Assembly (NCBI GenBank): GCA_963556255.1 | Contig: OY744617.1 | Location: forward strand, 22,734,668-22,798,667 | Length of the DNA stretch: 64,000 bases | Direction: 5' to 3' | DNA from: Allolobophora icterica | Taxonomy: Eukaryota > Annelida > Clitellata > Crassiclitellata > Lumbricidae | Shown here: positions 1 to 13,050 of the stretch, one piece after another | How the letters are laid out: the number at the start of each line of letters is the position of its first letter | Position numbering within the stretch: the stretch's first letter is position 1 | Notes under the pieces: model-generated | What the model was told of the DNA's origin: nothing | Databases searched by the model: none | The model's input: only the letters and a program-made list of their open reading frames with translations | Translations under genes and position numbers: made by a program

Positions 1-462
1 CTACAAGCCAGATCCAAAGAGTTCAGAATCTGTCAGCAGAAATGCCAACACCACTGTGGCAGTTTAAATCCCGTCACTGTACCTTATGGAATGGTGTTGT
101 CAAGACCAGCTCCAGTTTCTGAGGTCATTTCATGTTTTGAGCCTTGAGCTGATTCTTGCCATGGAGCAGATTATAATCAGTAGTAAGGACTAGTTTACAC
201 CAATTAATTAATGAATCACGATAATAGTCAACTGCTCAATTTGTAGTGAAGAATTGGCATGTTAAGGCTTCAAGTAGAAATTACTGTGTGTGATCCATAC
301 ACACTCACTGCCTAAGTGGAGGCTTGAACATCTAGATTCAGTACACTATGCAATATGGACTTGCTAAAAAACCTTGAATAAATCCTCAATGCACATGTCA
401 TACATGGCTAGGCTACTAACTAATGTCTAGCCATTATATAGTGGTGCAGCTGTACATTATAC

Positions 463-3400
463 CATATGAATAGAGACCTGTTGCTGAATGCTTTGACACT
501 GGTTTCGTCAACTCCATCATGAACTTTTCAATCATTGCTTTGACTTCAAGGTCTTTGCAGACATCAGAGCCAACGCACAGACGCAACAGCTATGAAGAGC
601 AGAAAAAAACAGAATGTACCCAACACAGCATATGTAGTCTTTCACGTCTTTAGATTACTAAATAGGACCGGTTGTCATGCTAGGCTGTAGGCGGTGTATG
701 TACGGCATGGTCGCGTTACGACGCTCTAATAATTGTCCGTGTTCTTATTATTATTATTATTATTATTATTACATAGACTGAATAACTTAGAATTTTCTTA
801 AATTGATTTGTTTAGTCTAGAATGGAATAGATCGACTGACTGAATTAGATTAGAAAATAGATAGGATTCAAAATATGCGGCTAACCTCGATGAGCAATGG
901 GATAACTGCATTCTTGACTTTGCTTGCCTTGTCTCGTGTGAATAAGGACACACATGCAACCTAAAACAAAAATCAATCTATCAAATCCATCGATAAAAAC
1001 CAAGCCTTGCATGAACATCAACAACTTGTATGTTTCAGTTTCTCATGACCAGAAACTCCTTGTTCGTGACAACAGACTTGGATGAATGTGCATGTTTCTT
1101 CGACACTATAATGTAGTGTTTATGTAAATGTAATTTCTAGCATGTATTCCATTTGCATTCAGCACACCACATGTCAAAGAGTCTGTCCATTTATTTACAT
1201 ATACATGTATTTATGTATGTATGTGTGTTTTTGAACATTCACCAGTACAAAATGCCCTTAGAGTGCCTCTCACAAGCACTGAAATGCATCAATGAGGCCC
1301 ATGCTACTATCCGCGCATATTTTACCTAGTAACGCCTTTTCCAAAAAGTGGCTTTCTTGAACAGTCAACACTCCTCAGCACCCCAATCATTTCTTTTATC
1401 CCAAGCACTTACTCAAAAGTCAGCAACATCTGGGTAACTATTGCAGCTGGCCTATGTAAGGATTTCAACTGCTCTTGCCCAACGACATCACTCTGGTAAA
1501 ACAACAATTGTCTTGGGCACATGATGCATTAGTTGCTTCCATTGTATTGTATTGTATTTGGATATTTATAAAGCGCTTCTAGCGGGAGGGCCATTCAGAA
1601 GCGCTCCCAGTGCGAGAGACCCCGAGAGAAAAAGCAAGTTTTAAGAAAGGTAAAAGAGGAAGAGATGTTACCTGAGAGAATAGAAGAACGAACGAACGGA
1701 GGAAGCTCATTCCAAAGAGCAGGGCCAATGGAGGCAAAAGACCTAGATTGAGCCAGAGAAGTCCTGACCCGGGGAACGAGGAGGTCAAAACGGTCAGATG
1801 AACGAAGAGAAGCAGCAGAGTGAGGACGATGAATTAAGTCACATAAATATTTTGGAGCGAAACCAAGTTGAGCCTTAGAGACAAGGATGAGGACCTTAAA
1901 TTGGATGCGGGCAGAAAGCGGGAGCCAGTGAAGTTCTTCTGCCATAAAGGTGGTGATATGAGAGAATCGAGGAAGACGGGCAATTAATCTAGCAGCAGCA
2001 TTGAGAACGGACTGAAGAGGAGCAAGACGGACTTTAGGAAGACCATTGAGGAGGGAAATTTCTATACCATATGAATGGCAGACCTGTTGCTGAATGCTTT
2101 GACACTGGTTTCGTCATTTCTGTTCCATTGTTTATTTCCCACAATTTTCATCCTTTGTGACTGCTAATATGTGTCGATTTTTATTTGCATTATTCACAGT
2201 TTCTTATGAAAATAATGGAAAAGAAGCTGTTAGAGGCATAAACCAAAATTCTAGAATTATGACAAGACAGGTTAGCAATCAAGAAAAAACTAAAAGTGGC
2301 TTCTCATTAGGGCATAGCCGGGTACTGACCCGGATACCCGGAAATTCCGGGTATTGAACACCCGGAAGACACCCGGACCCGGAGCTGAAAGGTCATCCGG
2401 GTCCGGGTGGGTAAGTGTCAACTAACAGTAACATAATGTAATGACATCAGGAACAGTAAGTTGCCTTGGCGACGGCCTTTGGCTGTCCATGATCTGCCAA
2501 AGAGTCCCAGCAAGCCCCTCTCCCCTCCTCATTTCGCCTATGCCCCGACGATTTCCTTTGATGTTGAGAACTTCATCAAGTCCCTCTCCCCTCCTACTTT
2601 CGCCTAGACACCACAATTCCCTTTGATGTTGATAACTTCATCAAGTCCCTCTCCCCTCCTCCTTTCGCCTATGCACCGACAATTTCCTTTGATTATAGAG
2701 AGCTCCAGCAAGTTCCTCTCCCATCCTCCTTTCATCTATATGCCGACAATTCTCTTTGATTATTGAGAAGCCATCTAGTCCCTCTCTCCCACCCTTTTCG
2801 ATCATTGCAGTTGTTTTCCTTGTTTATTAAAATGTTCTGAAGTTGATTCGTAGTGGAGTTATTTTTTCGCAACATTGTGTTGGGTATTTTTTCGTGACAT
2901 TGTGTTTGGATTAGAGATTTGAGATTACTGTTAGTTTTAATACCCGGACCCGGTACCCGGACCCGGCAGATTTTTATTCAAACTACCCGGACCCGGTACC
3001 CGGTTGAAAAACGGCACCCGGCTATGCCCTACTTCTCATGGACATGACACTGACAGCAAAGCCACATAATAAGTGGGCTATTGGTCTGGGCAAACAGACA
3101 AACTGGCATATTTCATCAAAATGTCCAAAAAAACAAGTTCACAGACCTTGATATCAAGTGCATAAGACAGCAGAGCCTTGTTGTACTTGCTGATGAGTGT
3201 CTGAAGCATCTCGAGAATATCAGACTTGCTGTCCTGAAACTAAAAATGTTTTCCAATTCAGTTAAAATATGAAAAATTCCCGACAACCTTAAATGACAAG
3301 TTAGTCAGCCTATTTTAAGTAAAATTTCGTTATGGAGCATTAAACTTTTTGTTCAGGTAAAATCACCTGACAAAAATGTTAACAATCTGGATAAAAGGTG

Positions 3401-4746
3401 AAATACATTCCACATCAAAAATTAAAAAAACAAAATCATAGGTGTTCACTGTTCACACTTATGGAAAAACACAAATATTACTTCAAAGTGTGTATATTCA
3501 TGTGTTTGTGACAAATTGTGAGTGACTTCAAAACTCATAACAAAATAATTACTCAACTGATACCACTTTTATGGTCCTATTAATAACACATCATAAACTA
3601 TAGCACAGAGACTTAAATTAAAGAGGGCAGCTACTACTTAATGTGTGCTAACTGAAGCTGCTTTCTATTTTGGATTTTAGCTTACCTCATCTCTATCTAC
3701 AGTTGTCCGAAGATAGGAAGCAACTCCAAACTCCCGATCAAACAGCAGGGAAAAGCTGTAGTCTGAAAATTGAAATGCAAATTTAAATTTTTTTTACTGT
3801 AATGTAATGTAATATAAACATTTGTAAAGTGCTCCTCGCAGCAGAGCTATTCAGAAGTGCTCTCAATGTGATAGGCTCGTGCAAAAAGAAAGGTCTTTAC
3901 GCATTTAAGTGAAGCTGGTGTGAATGCCTCGAGCATCTTGCTCCAGATCACAGTGAGGGAGTTCATTCCAGAGTAAAGGGCCAGCCACAGCAAAGGCCTG
4001 ATGCTGAGTTAATGAGGTTCGCGATCAAGGTACAAACAAGTCCAATCGGTCAGCAGAACGAAGGAGACGACAGGAGCGTGAAGAGATTGGTTTGCTCATC
4101 AGTTCAGAAAGGTATCTAGGCACTAAGCCAAACTGGGCTCTAGTGACTAGAATGAGGACCTTGTATCTAATACGAAACTGGACAGGGAGCCAGTGAAGTT
4201 CATTTTGCATATATGAGGTGATGTGTGAGTGTCGTGTAAGTGGGCAACAAGTCTAGATGCAGCATTAAAACGGTCTGCACAGGAGACAGCCGAACATCAG
4301 AGCCCAACTAACAGAGAATTGCAAGAGTCAATGCGCGAAGAAACCTTTTACATATCGAGTGGGGTGTTAGTTCCAAGGGTTACTAGAAATGAGGGCTTCA
4401 CTGCTAACAACAAACCAACAGTGGTACTTTAAAAACCAGACAAGCGGCACGAAATAAAATGCGAAATGTTTTAAACTCTCAAAAGCTAGCTTTCCGGTAA
4501 TAAAGCAATCCGAGAGTGGCCAAGCTCTGCTGCATCTAGTTTTGGGAATTTGTGTTTGCCTAGAACAATGGTATCAATTTTTTTAAATTCTGATATAGCC
4601 AAAAAGATTTTACCGATGTTCTTAGGAGAAATCTCGTACAGACAGATTTGCCCAATGTTTCCCACCCGCTCGTGGGCACCGTGTGGGTCAGCTCCCGAAA
4701 TGCAGGATTGGAGATACAGCAACTCATCTTTCAGTTGATCAGCCAT
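463..4746 (-). CDS. PRKDC: DNA-dependent protein kinase catalytic subunit, N-terminal exons (partial)
   Basis: DNA-PKcs is the giant nuclear PI3K-like kinase that binds Ku at DNA ends during non-homologous end joining. Five exons of its N-terminal HEAT-repeat arm lie here: 4614-4746, 3686-3762, 3147-3233, 886-960 and 463-589 (minus strand). All junctions are GT/AG and the phases agree. The protein starts MADQLKDELLYLQSC. Exon 2 encodes FSLLFDREFGVASYLRTTV, which aligns with the vertebrate segment around SLVFSRDFGLLVFVRKSL. Exons 3-4 encode ALLSYALDIK and VSLFTRDKASKVKNAVIPLL, matching human APYSVEIK and [20 protein letters not shown]. Exon 5 ends in phase 1, and the next acceptor seems to be the CTTGTAG read on the minus strand at bases 1-7, so exon 6 starts just outside the window. 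Only about 165 of roughly 4,100 residues are present. Assignment rests on remembered family sequence, with colinearity over four exons. Confidence 0.85.
1543..2072 (-). mobile_element. CR1/L2-like LINE 3' fragment
   Basis: The minus strand encodes the C-terminal end of a non-LTR reverse transcriptase: LQSVLNAAARLIARLPRFSH, then ELHWLPLSARIQFKVLIL, LRSSDRFDLLVPR and ALWNELPPFVR. This LHWLP...LWNxLP block is typical of CR1/L2/Daphne-type LINEs. The element is truncated at its 5' side (about 2072) and ends in AAGCGCTTTATAAATATCC plus a few (AATAC) units. It sits in PRKDC intron 4. It is a dead fragment. Confidence 0.85.
2073..2127 (-). pseudogene. Partial copy of PRKDC exon 5 with its splice donor
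   Basis: About 50 bp are nearly identical to 464-512, the 3' end of PRKDC exon 5 including the CATATG|GTATA donor. The copy lies in the intron upstream of the true exon, directly against the 5' truncation point of the LINE fragment. It lacks the 5' part of the exon and any evident acceptor, so it is unlikely to be spliced. Confidence 0.7.
2308..3031. mobile_element. Non-autonomous hAT element, TSD CTTCTCAT
   Basis: The termini TAGGGCATAGCCGGGT and ACCCGGCTATGCCCTA are inverted repeats, flanked by the exact 8-bp duplication CTTCTCAT (2300-2307 and 3032-3039). The subterminal regions are dense in CCCGG/ACCCGG motifs. No transposase remains. It lies in PRKDC intron 3. Confidence 0.9.
3799..4270 (-). 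mobile_element. CR1/L2-like LINE 3' fragment
   Basis: The minus strand carries NELHWLPVQFRIRYKVLIL and SRSCRLLRSADRLDLFVP, the same C-terminal LINE domain as at 1543-2072. It is frame-damaged and 5' truncated. It sits in PRKDC intron 1, between the exons at 3686-3762 and 4614-4746. Confidence 0.8.
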
Positions 4747-4900
4747 AACTTATCTTTTGCTAAATCACAAATGGCCCGAAGTTTTCCATGCCATCTCCGG
4801 TGTTACAGTTTTTTAATTAAAACAACCGAGTAAGCACGACTTTCGCGGTCGCTAGTAAATACGATAGCAGCCTACATATTTCTAAACCCTGCAGCCGATA

Positions 4901-4908
4901 TGACGTCA
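4901..4908. promoter_or_regulatory. CRE-like palindrome upstream of PRKDC
   Basis: A perfect TGACGTCA lies about 155 bp upstream of the PRKDC start codon. This is the full CREB/ATF consensus. Its position fits a proximal promoter, but no TATA box is visible, and a role is inferred only. Confidence 0.4.
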
Positions 4909-4927
4909 CGATGGCACCACTAGCGCA

Positions 4928-5005
4928 CTTTGATCACAGTATAAACACAGTAATTATTTATACTGTGGTATAAACACAGTAAAATAATTATTTATACTGT
5001 GCTTT
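4928..5005. repeat. Small palindromic repeats, (TATA)ACACAGTA units
   Basis: Two imperfect palindromes of the form CACAGTATAAACACAGTAATTATTTATACTGTG lie next to each other upstream of PRKDC. A related piece (TAATTATTTATACTGTGA) occurs at about 14,830, so it is a small dispersed foldback repeat. Confidence 0.5.
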
Positions 5006-5422
5006 GATGGCATAGTCGGTATAGACTTACGGGAATCTGTGCATGACGATTGTAACATTCTAATCGCAATAGAAAGAGACCAACTTCAAAGCAGAGACCA
5101 ACTTACACACTGGTGCTATATCAAATGAAGTGGTGACCTTTCTTTTCCCAAGCAGCCTAATAGGCCCACGTCCATCTGACCATGTTTCCTTGTGAGGATC
5201 TGCTCCAATATCTCCCAAACATACTTCAACGAATCCCGTTTCAGATACAGATGTAAAACGGTGTTTCTAATGCGCCACTTGCGTCTGTAGCAACCAATTA
5301 AGAGCACATTACATAGTGAGTGAGCAGATAAAATTTGGACGTGTTGTCAGGTCAATTGATGCTTGCATTTAATTGGCTGCATCAATGCCACACAGGGTTG
5401 ACATGGCCCAAAAAACCTAATC

Positions 5423-5769
5423 CAGGCTGGGAATTGTTGGGGGGTTGACGGTTCAACCCCCTAGTCTTTCTTAGGACCCCACAGTTAAGTCTTCACTGCA
5501 CACCCCAGGGGGGTCGTTTTCAACCTCCTTAGTTGTGCTAGTGTCATTTAGCATTATTTGACTTGAGTCTCTGACAAAAATAAGAAATTTCTATGGTGTA
5601 TCATGTATGCATTTTTGAATTTTCTCAACAAAGGAACTGATTTTGATTCGAGTCTGACTTGCAAAACTGCTAGCGTTGAAGTCAGCTGCTTTAAAATGTC
5701 ATTGACATCAGTTTGTAAAATAGATTCAATGTTAAATCCCCCCAGTCTTTTTCTACAATTTCCACACTG
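5423..5769. mobile_element. Non-autonomous hAT element, TSD ACCTAATC
   Basis: The ends CAGGCTGGGAATTGT and ACAATTTCCACACTG form terminal inverted repeats with an exact 8-bp duplication ACCTAATC (5415-5422, 5770-5777). A second member of the same family lies at 29230-29624. Confidence 0.85.
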
Positions 5770-5779
5770 ACCTAATCTG

Positions 5780-8700
5780 ATAAGGGGTCTAGCTGCGGCA
5801 GTGCAGCTCGTTCAAGAGGTTAGAGCGACAAGTATATCAGTGTGATAAGAGCACTCATCATGGGGAAGTTAATCTCTAATGATGCACCATGACAGCTGGA
5901 GAATTTGTCATTCCCATTTTCTCTCAAAATTAATCCTTTAACATAATCCACATTTGCCAATTCCTAAATACATTGTTATGATGCACTTTGTTTTTAAGAG
6001 ATTATTATAAGACAGACCTTATGAAACAATAACACATTGTCTAAAATTTTGTTATCTCACCCTATATGGTCACAGGTTACTCTGCTGGATTTCTGTAACA
6101 AGCTAGTTAAGCATTCAACACATATTGATTATTGACAAAACCATATAATAGTTCCTTCCATCATCTCCATAGTATGTAGCTAGTCCCAACCTATATACAT
6201 GTAGTGTTGCTTTGATCCAACAATAGTGCACCTTCTCAGAGGGTCTCAAAATCTGTACTTTAGAAATTATCGCACCCAAGGCACTCACTGTTGTGTTAAT
6301 TTAATGGCTGTGTGAAGAGTTAAGCAAAATTAAAAATAATACCCTCATCTATATGGAAAAATCTTTAGAATTTCCACCAATCTGCCTTGCAAGGTAGTGG
6401 TGTCAAAAATTAAGTTAGTTTGCAGGAAAGAAAGGACATATTATACTTCGTGTAACCAGCGTCTCTGAACGACAATTGATGAATGACGAACACCAATTTT
6501 TTTGCAGTTTATGTGCAGAAATATTGAGAAAATGCTAAGCAATACTCAACCTGAATGTTATTTAAACATTAGGAAAGGCAACAGAAGAAAAACTATGCCA
6601 CAACGATTGCTAAAGGCTTTATAATCTAATCCAGTTACTTCAACACCAAACAAGTTCCATGGTCATAAATAAAAACAACTGTGCAATACATAGCAAGAAA
6701 TATTAATCGACAGAATAAATTATGTAACACTGCCATACGAAAATATGAAGGGGTCTTCATACTGTTTACTTCCACCAGCATTGGCTCCTAAGATACAGTT
6801 ATTATGACCCTACCAATCCACATGGAGTCATCATATACCTAGAATCTCCTTACAATGTACATCATGGTAATACATTCTCATACAACACAGTTGACAAAAT
6901 GGATACCAGATTTAATTCAGCTTAAGAACAAAACCTGCGTTCGATAGCAACCTCATAATGTTGCAGTATATAACATGACAACCAAAGATAGTATTATTAC
7001 GAGGTTCTAGCATACCAGTATGTATACTAAGCATGTATCTGGACTTTTATAAAGCACATTTTAGGAACCCCTCAAAAGTGCTATATGTTAAGAACAAATG
7101 CAACCTCATAATATAGTATATCATGAACATGGTCTAATTTTGGTTAAAACAGAAAGCCTGCAAATGAACGTAAGCCTTTGTCAAAAATGCATGCATGTAA
7201 TTATGTAAGGCAATGAAATTTTATATAGACCTGCTATAAGGAAACTCATAAGGGATGCTACAATGTGCAAACATTAAACCACTATCAAACATGGTTTTCA
7301 TTCTGAGGGACTGCAGGCAAGAAAAATTCAGATCTAGATTTATGCTACCAAGCGACCTGCTCTAGAATGATTTGTTACGCTAAGGTTATCATCATGGACG
7401 TCAACAAAAACTGAGGAGCGATCACCCAAAGCAGATAAAGGGGAGGGGTCATACCCAATGTACAAATTACTACAAATCCACACGTAAATTTGGTACACAG
7501 TTATTTCAGTACAGTCTGTACATTTAAAATCATCTTCAGGCAGATAGCAGTCAGTAATGCATTGGATCTAGTTACAGTCTCTCTGTTGGAAGTGGCCGTA
7601 TCAAAGTACCCTAACCCGTAGCACAGTTAGCCATGGATGCAAGATCAACAGGTTAGCTTAACACAGGTCTTAGAACACCACTGGAGTGCAGATGTCTGCA
7701 GGGTTGGGAAGGGTAATACCAACCGAAGACAAAGAAGGGAGGAGTCCAAAGTAAGTAATTTTTGATGACGTCCTTTATGGACAACCTGTAAAAACCGAAA
7801 AGTTCCAATCTCAAATACTGCAAGAAATCGTCTGAACTTCTAGCGTAACACACTGGACATCAGCCTAATGTCTAATTCTAACCAGAACGATGCATTAAAC
7901 AAAGCAGCTAAGAAATCCAAGACCTGCAAGTGATCTCGGATCTTGACCTTAAATAAATGATTTGAAAACACAGAAGTTATGCAGGGGGTTTGCAGCATTT
8001 AACTATTCCTCTTGCTGCCAAATGTCATCCTCAAACAAAGCAGCTTTTCTGCTATAAATGACTTGTGTGGATAGTCTTCAATCTGAGGACCATGTTCACT
8101 GGGCAATTGTCGAGAGAGGCATTGATAAACGGGCAAATGGCCTCTCATACCCTGCGACAAATCCTCTATGGATTGAATCATTTAATTCACAGTTTAGCAC
8201 ATGTGCATACATTTCATTTCAAGATCTCACTTTACTTTAATTTCAGTTTCTAGGACACGGCTGTGCTAGAGCGCTGCATAAATAGCAGATTTAAATTAAT
8301 AAACAGATACCATTTTTTAGGACGCGGCTGTGCTATAGTGCTGCAAAAATAGCAATAAACAATCTTCAACATGACTTGACAGGTATAATGTTTTCCTTGT
8401 GAGTAGAAAGTTCAAATACCTATATGCTTTACACAACTTAAAGATTTTACTGTAATATGCACTAGACCTAAATACAAGAAAAAACAATCAAGCCACAAAC
8501 AGCAGTGTGTGTCTGTGTCTGTCAAAAGTTCACAGAAATGATGAAATAAACTTCTCATAAATTAGAAACGAAAAATCTAAAAACTTGGAATTTGTCTGTT
8601 CATTGTCGACCTAACTTTGAAGATTAACTTCCATTCATCAACAACACTGCTTCCACTGAAGTACAAACATGAACAGGAGTCCTCTACTAATTTCACGTCT

Positions 8701-10460
8701 CTCTTAACACACCATGTTCAACCAACGATATCCCAAAGTCAAAAGGTCTACATAAAGCTTTGTTGATAATGTTAGAAGAAACCACTTAAATGTTAAAACA
8801 CAGTGGTGGCTATTTCAGTCCGATTGTCATCCATAACCAGAAAACTGAAAAATTCCAGAAACTGGGATTGATGGATTCCATGCATTGTTAATAATTAAAC
8901 CATGTGACTACCGAAGTCACATCAAACGGATACACAGCTGTTCAGTGCAGACCTGATGGCGCGAGGGATATCCAGACACATCACATACTACCATCAGGGA
9001 GTACCAGTTCGCAAGTGTAACTTTGTGCTGTAAACATTTCTTTCAAAATTCTCACCATTCATCGTCCTAAGAGCAGCATGGACCAGGAACTCTCAATACG
9101 CTGTCAGCTGTCGAACAGGACAATCTGTTGGTCAGGTTCCACATATGCATGCAACAGCCAGTCTGCTGTTCGAGGCTGTTTTCAGATGTTTGGGCATCAC
9201 ATGCCTTTGAATAAACTCGTCATTTGCAACAAAATCTAACATCTTTTAGTTTGGCAGGGAGTGCCTTCAAGAGGTATTTAGAAGGCTGTATACATGGGTC
9301 TAGTTACATCCATACATCGAACGTAATTGTGCACAATTTCTGACTTATGTATCATAAATCCGAAGTTCTTCTAAAGCAAAGTGCATGGTGTTGATGTCTG
9401 GTTAGGAAGCTTATTAATTGTGGTCACCAATATTAGCAAAATGACTGAAGCAGCTTCTGAGAGCAAACATAGCAGTTGATGTTCTATTCAGAGTCCCTGG
9501 CCATTGTCTTTGGAAGGTTTGAAATGATTCACTTAGTCCAATCTGAATCCAGTTTAGTGATGGATACCTGCGATAACTCTTCTTAGCCAATGAGGACTTT
9601 TTCACAAAGTTCTGGTAGGTGATACTACCTCAAATATGCCTATCCTTTACGTGGAGAACCATATACACGTTTTTCAGGCTGGTATACAACAACGGATACA
9701 TCAACCAGAGTCTGAAGTAGTCAGTGCCAATATCAAGACCAATTTCTGCCAATGAAGTGCATAGAACCAAAACAAAACACTCTGAAAGTATTCAGTTACT
9801 CTAAAGGACTTCGAGACGTTTAGAGAATAACGAAATGTAGTTGTGATGGAACTGAACTAGACAGACATGTTTGTAGATCTCCGTTCTCTTCGGAAGCACA
9901 GTCAGCTCAATACAGGTCTTCCCGTAGAGTCACCATGCTTCATCAACTGACTTCAAGGCAGACATATTTTTCATTAATTGTCACCAATGTGTTGTAGGCT
10001 GGTTTCCAATTAAGTTTTCAATGAAATCCCTACAGACAGTTTTGAGGATCTGTACTTTTCTAATCCACATATTTCACCTTGCTTCACCAAAACGACATGA
10101 TGCAATTCAGATTAATTTTCTTCCATAAACTTTTTACGACAACCTGTAGTCGATTCTGAGAAAAATTAGCATACCCTGTCTGCATGACAGTCTTACATCT
10201 CTATTTAAAAATGTTATTTCATATTAACTTGAATCAATCAATTGGTAAGATTAGTTACTGTGCTTTGATTAAGTATTTCACATGAGCAAATGCATTGCTG
10301 CATGACTGGTTTTGTATGGTTTACATCACTAAGTGTCATTCGAATATGGTATATTAGTGTGAAAAGCTTCATGGTAAATTGCCATTCGCATGGCTTTTGT
10401 CTTTGAATGAACCTTCAGACTATAAAGCATGGAGAAACATTGTTTACATAACATGCTCTG
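5780..10460. other. Long gene-free stretch downstream of the zinc-finger gene
   Basis: About 4.7 kb without a recognisable coding exon on either strand. All open frames are short, unspliced-looking and without known motifs. The part nearest 10470 may be 3' UTR of the zinc-finger gene. A LINE-like 3' tail (TTTATAAAGCACATTTTAGG) lies near 7040-7085 on the minus strand. Confidence 0.5.
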
Positions 10461-10469
10461 AGGCAGCTC

Positions 10470-11174
10470 TTATCCAGTGTGAGTTGTAGTGTGTCTTTTC
10501 AGATGACCAATCTGCGCAAATGTTTTGTGACACAACTGACATTTGTATGGCTTTTCGCCAGTGTGGGTTCTCATGTGCCTTCTCAGATGATCAACCTGCG
10601 CAAATGCCTTGGTACAGAGCTGACATTTGTGCGGCTTTTCTCCTGTATGCATCCTCGTGTGGGTGTTCAGATAGCCAATCTGCGCAAACGTTTTCTGACA
10701 CAGCTGGCACTTGAAGCGCTTTTCGTCAGTGTGAGTTTTCGTGTGCCTCTTCAGATGACCGCCCTGTTTAAACGCCTTGTGGCACAACTGGCACATGTAC
10801 GGCTTTTCTCCAGTATGTGTTCTCATGTGCCTCTTCAGATGATCGCTCTGTGCAAACGCTTTTGGACATAACTGGCATTTGTATGGTTTTTCTCCTGTAT
10901 GGGTTCTCATGTGTGTTTTAAGATGGTCTGCCTGCGCAAAAGCTTTGTAGCACAGCTGGCACTTGTATGGTTTCTCTCCCGTGTGGGTCCTCATGTGCCT
11001 GCGCAGCCGATCGACCTGCGCAAACGACTTGTAACATAACTGGCATTTGTGCTGCTTGTCTACAGTAATGACTTTCTTATCTTCGGTGATGAGGCTCATG
11101 TTTTGCCTGTCGGCCAAGTTGTCATTCTGAAGAAAGCTGGTGCACAGGAAATGCATATCCGTTGTCGTATTCAT
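10470..11174 (-). CDS. C2H2 zinc-finger protein with 7 tandem fingers
   Basis: Probable DNA-binding nuclear protein of 234 aa. After a 50-residue leader (starting [11 protein letters not shown]) come seven consecutive C2H2 fingers of the form CxLCxKxFxQxxxLxxHxxxH, joined by TGEKPY-type linkers (TDEKRF once). The finger array fills the rest of the protein, which ends HTG-stop. I start at the ATG at 11174 because it follows an AG acceptor and matches the start of the paralogue at 20223; an in-frame ATG ten codons upstream would lie in the intron. Recognition positions -1,2,3,6 are nearly the same in every finger (Q, D or G, H, R or T). No KRAB, SCAN or BTB domain is seen in this exon; upstream exons could add one. 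Not a recognisable named orthologue. Confidence 0.85.
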   Translation of the reverse strand: MNTTTDMHFLCTSFLQNDNLADRQNMSLITEDKKVITVDKQHKCQLCYKSFAQVDRLRRHMRTHTGEKPYKCQLCYKAFAQADHLKTHMRTHTGEKPYKCQLCPKAFAQSDHLKRHMRTHTGEKPYMCQLCHKAFKQGGHLKRHTKTHTDEKRFKCQLCQKTFAQIGYLNTHTRMHTGEKPHKCQLCTKAFAQVDHLRRHMRTHTGEKPYKCQLCHKTFAQIGHLKRHTTTHTG

Positions 11175-11688
11175 CTTAGTGACGATCAGTATTTGGCATT
11201 CCAAGGTACTTCAAATTTCCAGTCTTGTGAGGCAGACAGCGCCGCACGTCTTCTACGCGTTGATGACTCTTTATTTTGATTCACTAATACACATGTGTCA
11301 GACTTTCACCAACGTGCATGATCCTTCAAATGTTTTTTGATTTTGCCGTGGCAACCGTGCACTGGAAGATCTTTTATTTCTGTGTGTAAAAGTAACAATA
11401 CAGACTTAACAGTTAAAGTTAATTGTGCAGTTAACAGAAAGTAAACAACTGCTAAATATATTATCAACAACAAACAATATATAAAGCAGGACAATGACTT
11501 TAGCAACTAGTATACCTTCAAAACAAGTGGGTACACAGATGTGCTATTCCAATGACTATTCCTTCACTATTCCATCCACAGATTATTCCATCAATACTAC
11601 CATGTCAAGCCATAGCTGCACTTTTTCAGTAAACCTCATGAATATTCAGCTAACATGTCAGAACCAAATGCAATAAGTCACTCCCAAG

Positions 11689-12494
11689 CAGGCCCTTAGC
11701 CAGCCACCCGTCCTTTGGACAGGTAAAAATTATTTTGGATGGGAATAAATTGTACATGATTCTCCTCCAGCACCATCCAGTAGGGAGTAACCGGTTATTG
11801 GCTCAGAAACCGATAAGCACCGATAACTACTTCAAATCTCATTATCGGAAAATCCGATAATTCAATCACCGATAAAAAGTTCACAAAATCGTTATTTTTA
11901 AGAGGGTGCGCTTCCTGAGAAAGCTAATGAAATTTTTAAGGGGGTGCGCTTCCTTGAAATTTGCTTAAAATTAATGTAAAATTCTAAATTGATAATACAT
12001 TTTCAGAAATAAGTTTGCTGATGTAGTTTTTCATCGACCAAAATTTTCTGCAACTTCAGCAAGGCAATCGCAAAACACATAACGAAATGCCACAAATTTG
12101 TAATATATCTGAATATATATATATTTTAACATACATAGCCATCATATTGTCACAAGTTCACTCACAAGCTCAACAAATATTTTTGATTATCGGTATCGGT
12201 ATCGGAATCACCAATAAAATGTGGTAAATTATCGGTATCGGTTATCAGAAGAAAAATGCTGATTGGTTACTCCCTACCATCCAGCTTCTTCTCTGAGCCC
12301 CAGCGAGCGTTCAGATGACAGTTCTGTAAGCACGGCTTGATAATAGGCTCTGTACACAGCATAGGGACACTGCAGTCAGACTGGTACGGCGGCAGGACTT
12401 CGGGCGGTTGCGACTTCGTATGCTCACAGCATCAGGCGGTCATGACTTAGAATGATTTTGGACGGGCTACTCTGTATTTCTGGCTAAGGGCCTG
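11689..12494. mobile_element. hAT element (outer) hosting a second hAT
   Basis: Terminal inverted repeats CAGGCCCTTAGCCAG / CTGGCTAAGGGCCTG are flanked by CTCCCAAG and CTCCCAAA (7 of 8 matching). The interior is interrupted by a complete second element at 11781-12276, so the original unit was about 300 bp. It lies in the probable 5' intron of the 7-finger gene. Confidence 0.8.
11781..12276. mobile_element. hAT element (inner), TSD CCATCCAG
   Basis: Starts TAGGGAGTAACCGGTTAT and ends ATTGGTTACTCCCTA, with an exact CCATCCAG duplication (11773-11780, 12277-12284). The subterminal regions hold many ATCGGTATCGG/CCGATAA repeats in opposite orientation at the two ends. No transposase. Confidence 0.9.
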
Positions 12495-13050
12495 CTCCCA
12501 AACTTCTTACAATGTGGCAAACTTCCTGGGCCACAGATAAGGTTGGAAGAGTAGTCTTATAATAATACAGTACAGGTTCTAACATAAACAGGATACAATT
12601 ATCTAAGTGTAATATTCTGGACATGATGTTAACAACATAAAAATTAACAAATCACAGTAATAACACACGATTCCTATACTGTTAGTTAAGTTAGCACCAT
12701 GTAGCAAAAAATTTTCTGTGTATGCTTTTAACCTATTTTCGCATGTTTCTAATGGTTTATTAAAATGATGTTTATACAAATGGAAAAAATTAAGCTCTTC
12801 TAAAACATCTCATCTGATAAAATGCCAGGAGAGTTCTTTTCTTGTTTTGGATCTATTGGAAGATCAACAAAGGCCACAGTACTGTTTCGAAATCAGCGAA
12901 ACCCAAGACATACAGCCATAGCTCAGTAAACACTTTCATCATGCACACTTTACCTTGCATGGTGACATTATTTATTATCATTAAATATTTCTGTAGTTAT
13001 TATTTATTATCTAATAACAAGGCAACAACTGAGGAGCAACTGTGCATGAG

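Noticed and set aside
1595..1945. 116-aa protein gene
   Set aside because: It is the C-terminal fragment of a LINE reverse transcriptase, truncated and with siblings elsewhere in the window.
10479..10871. Plus-strand open frame of 130 codons
   Set aside because: It is antisense to the zinc-finger array; openness follows from the repeated finger codons.
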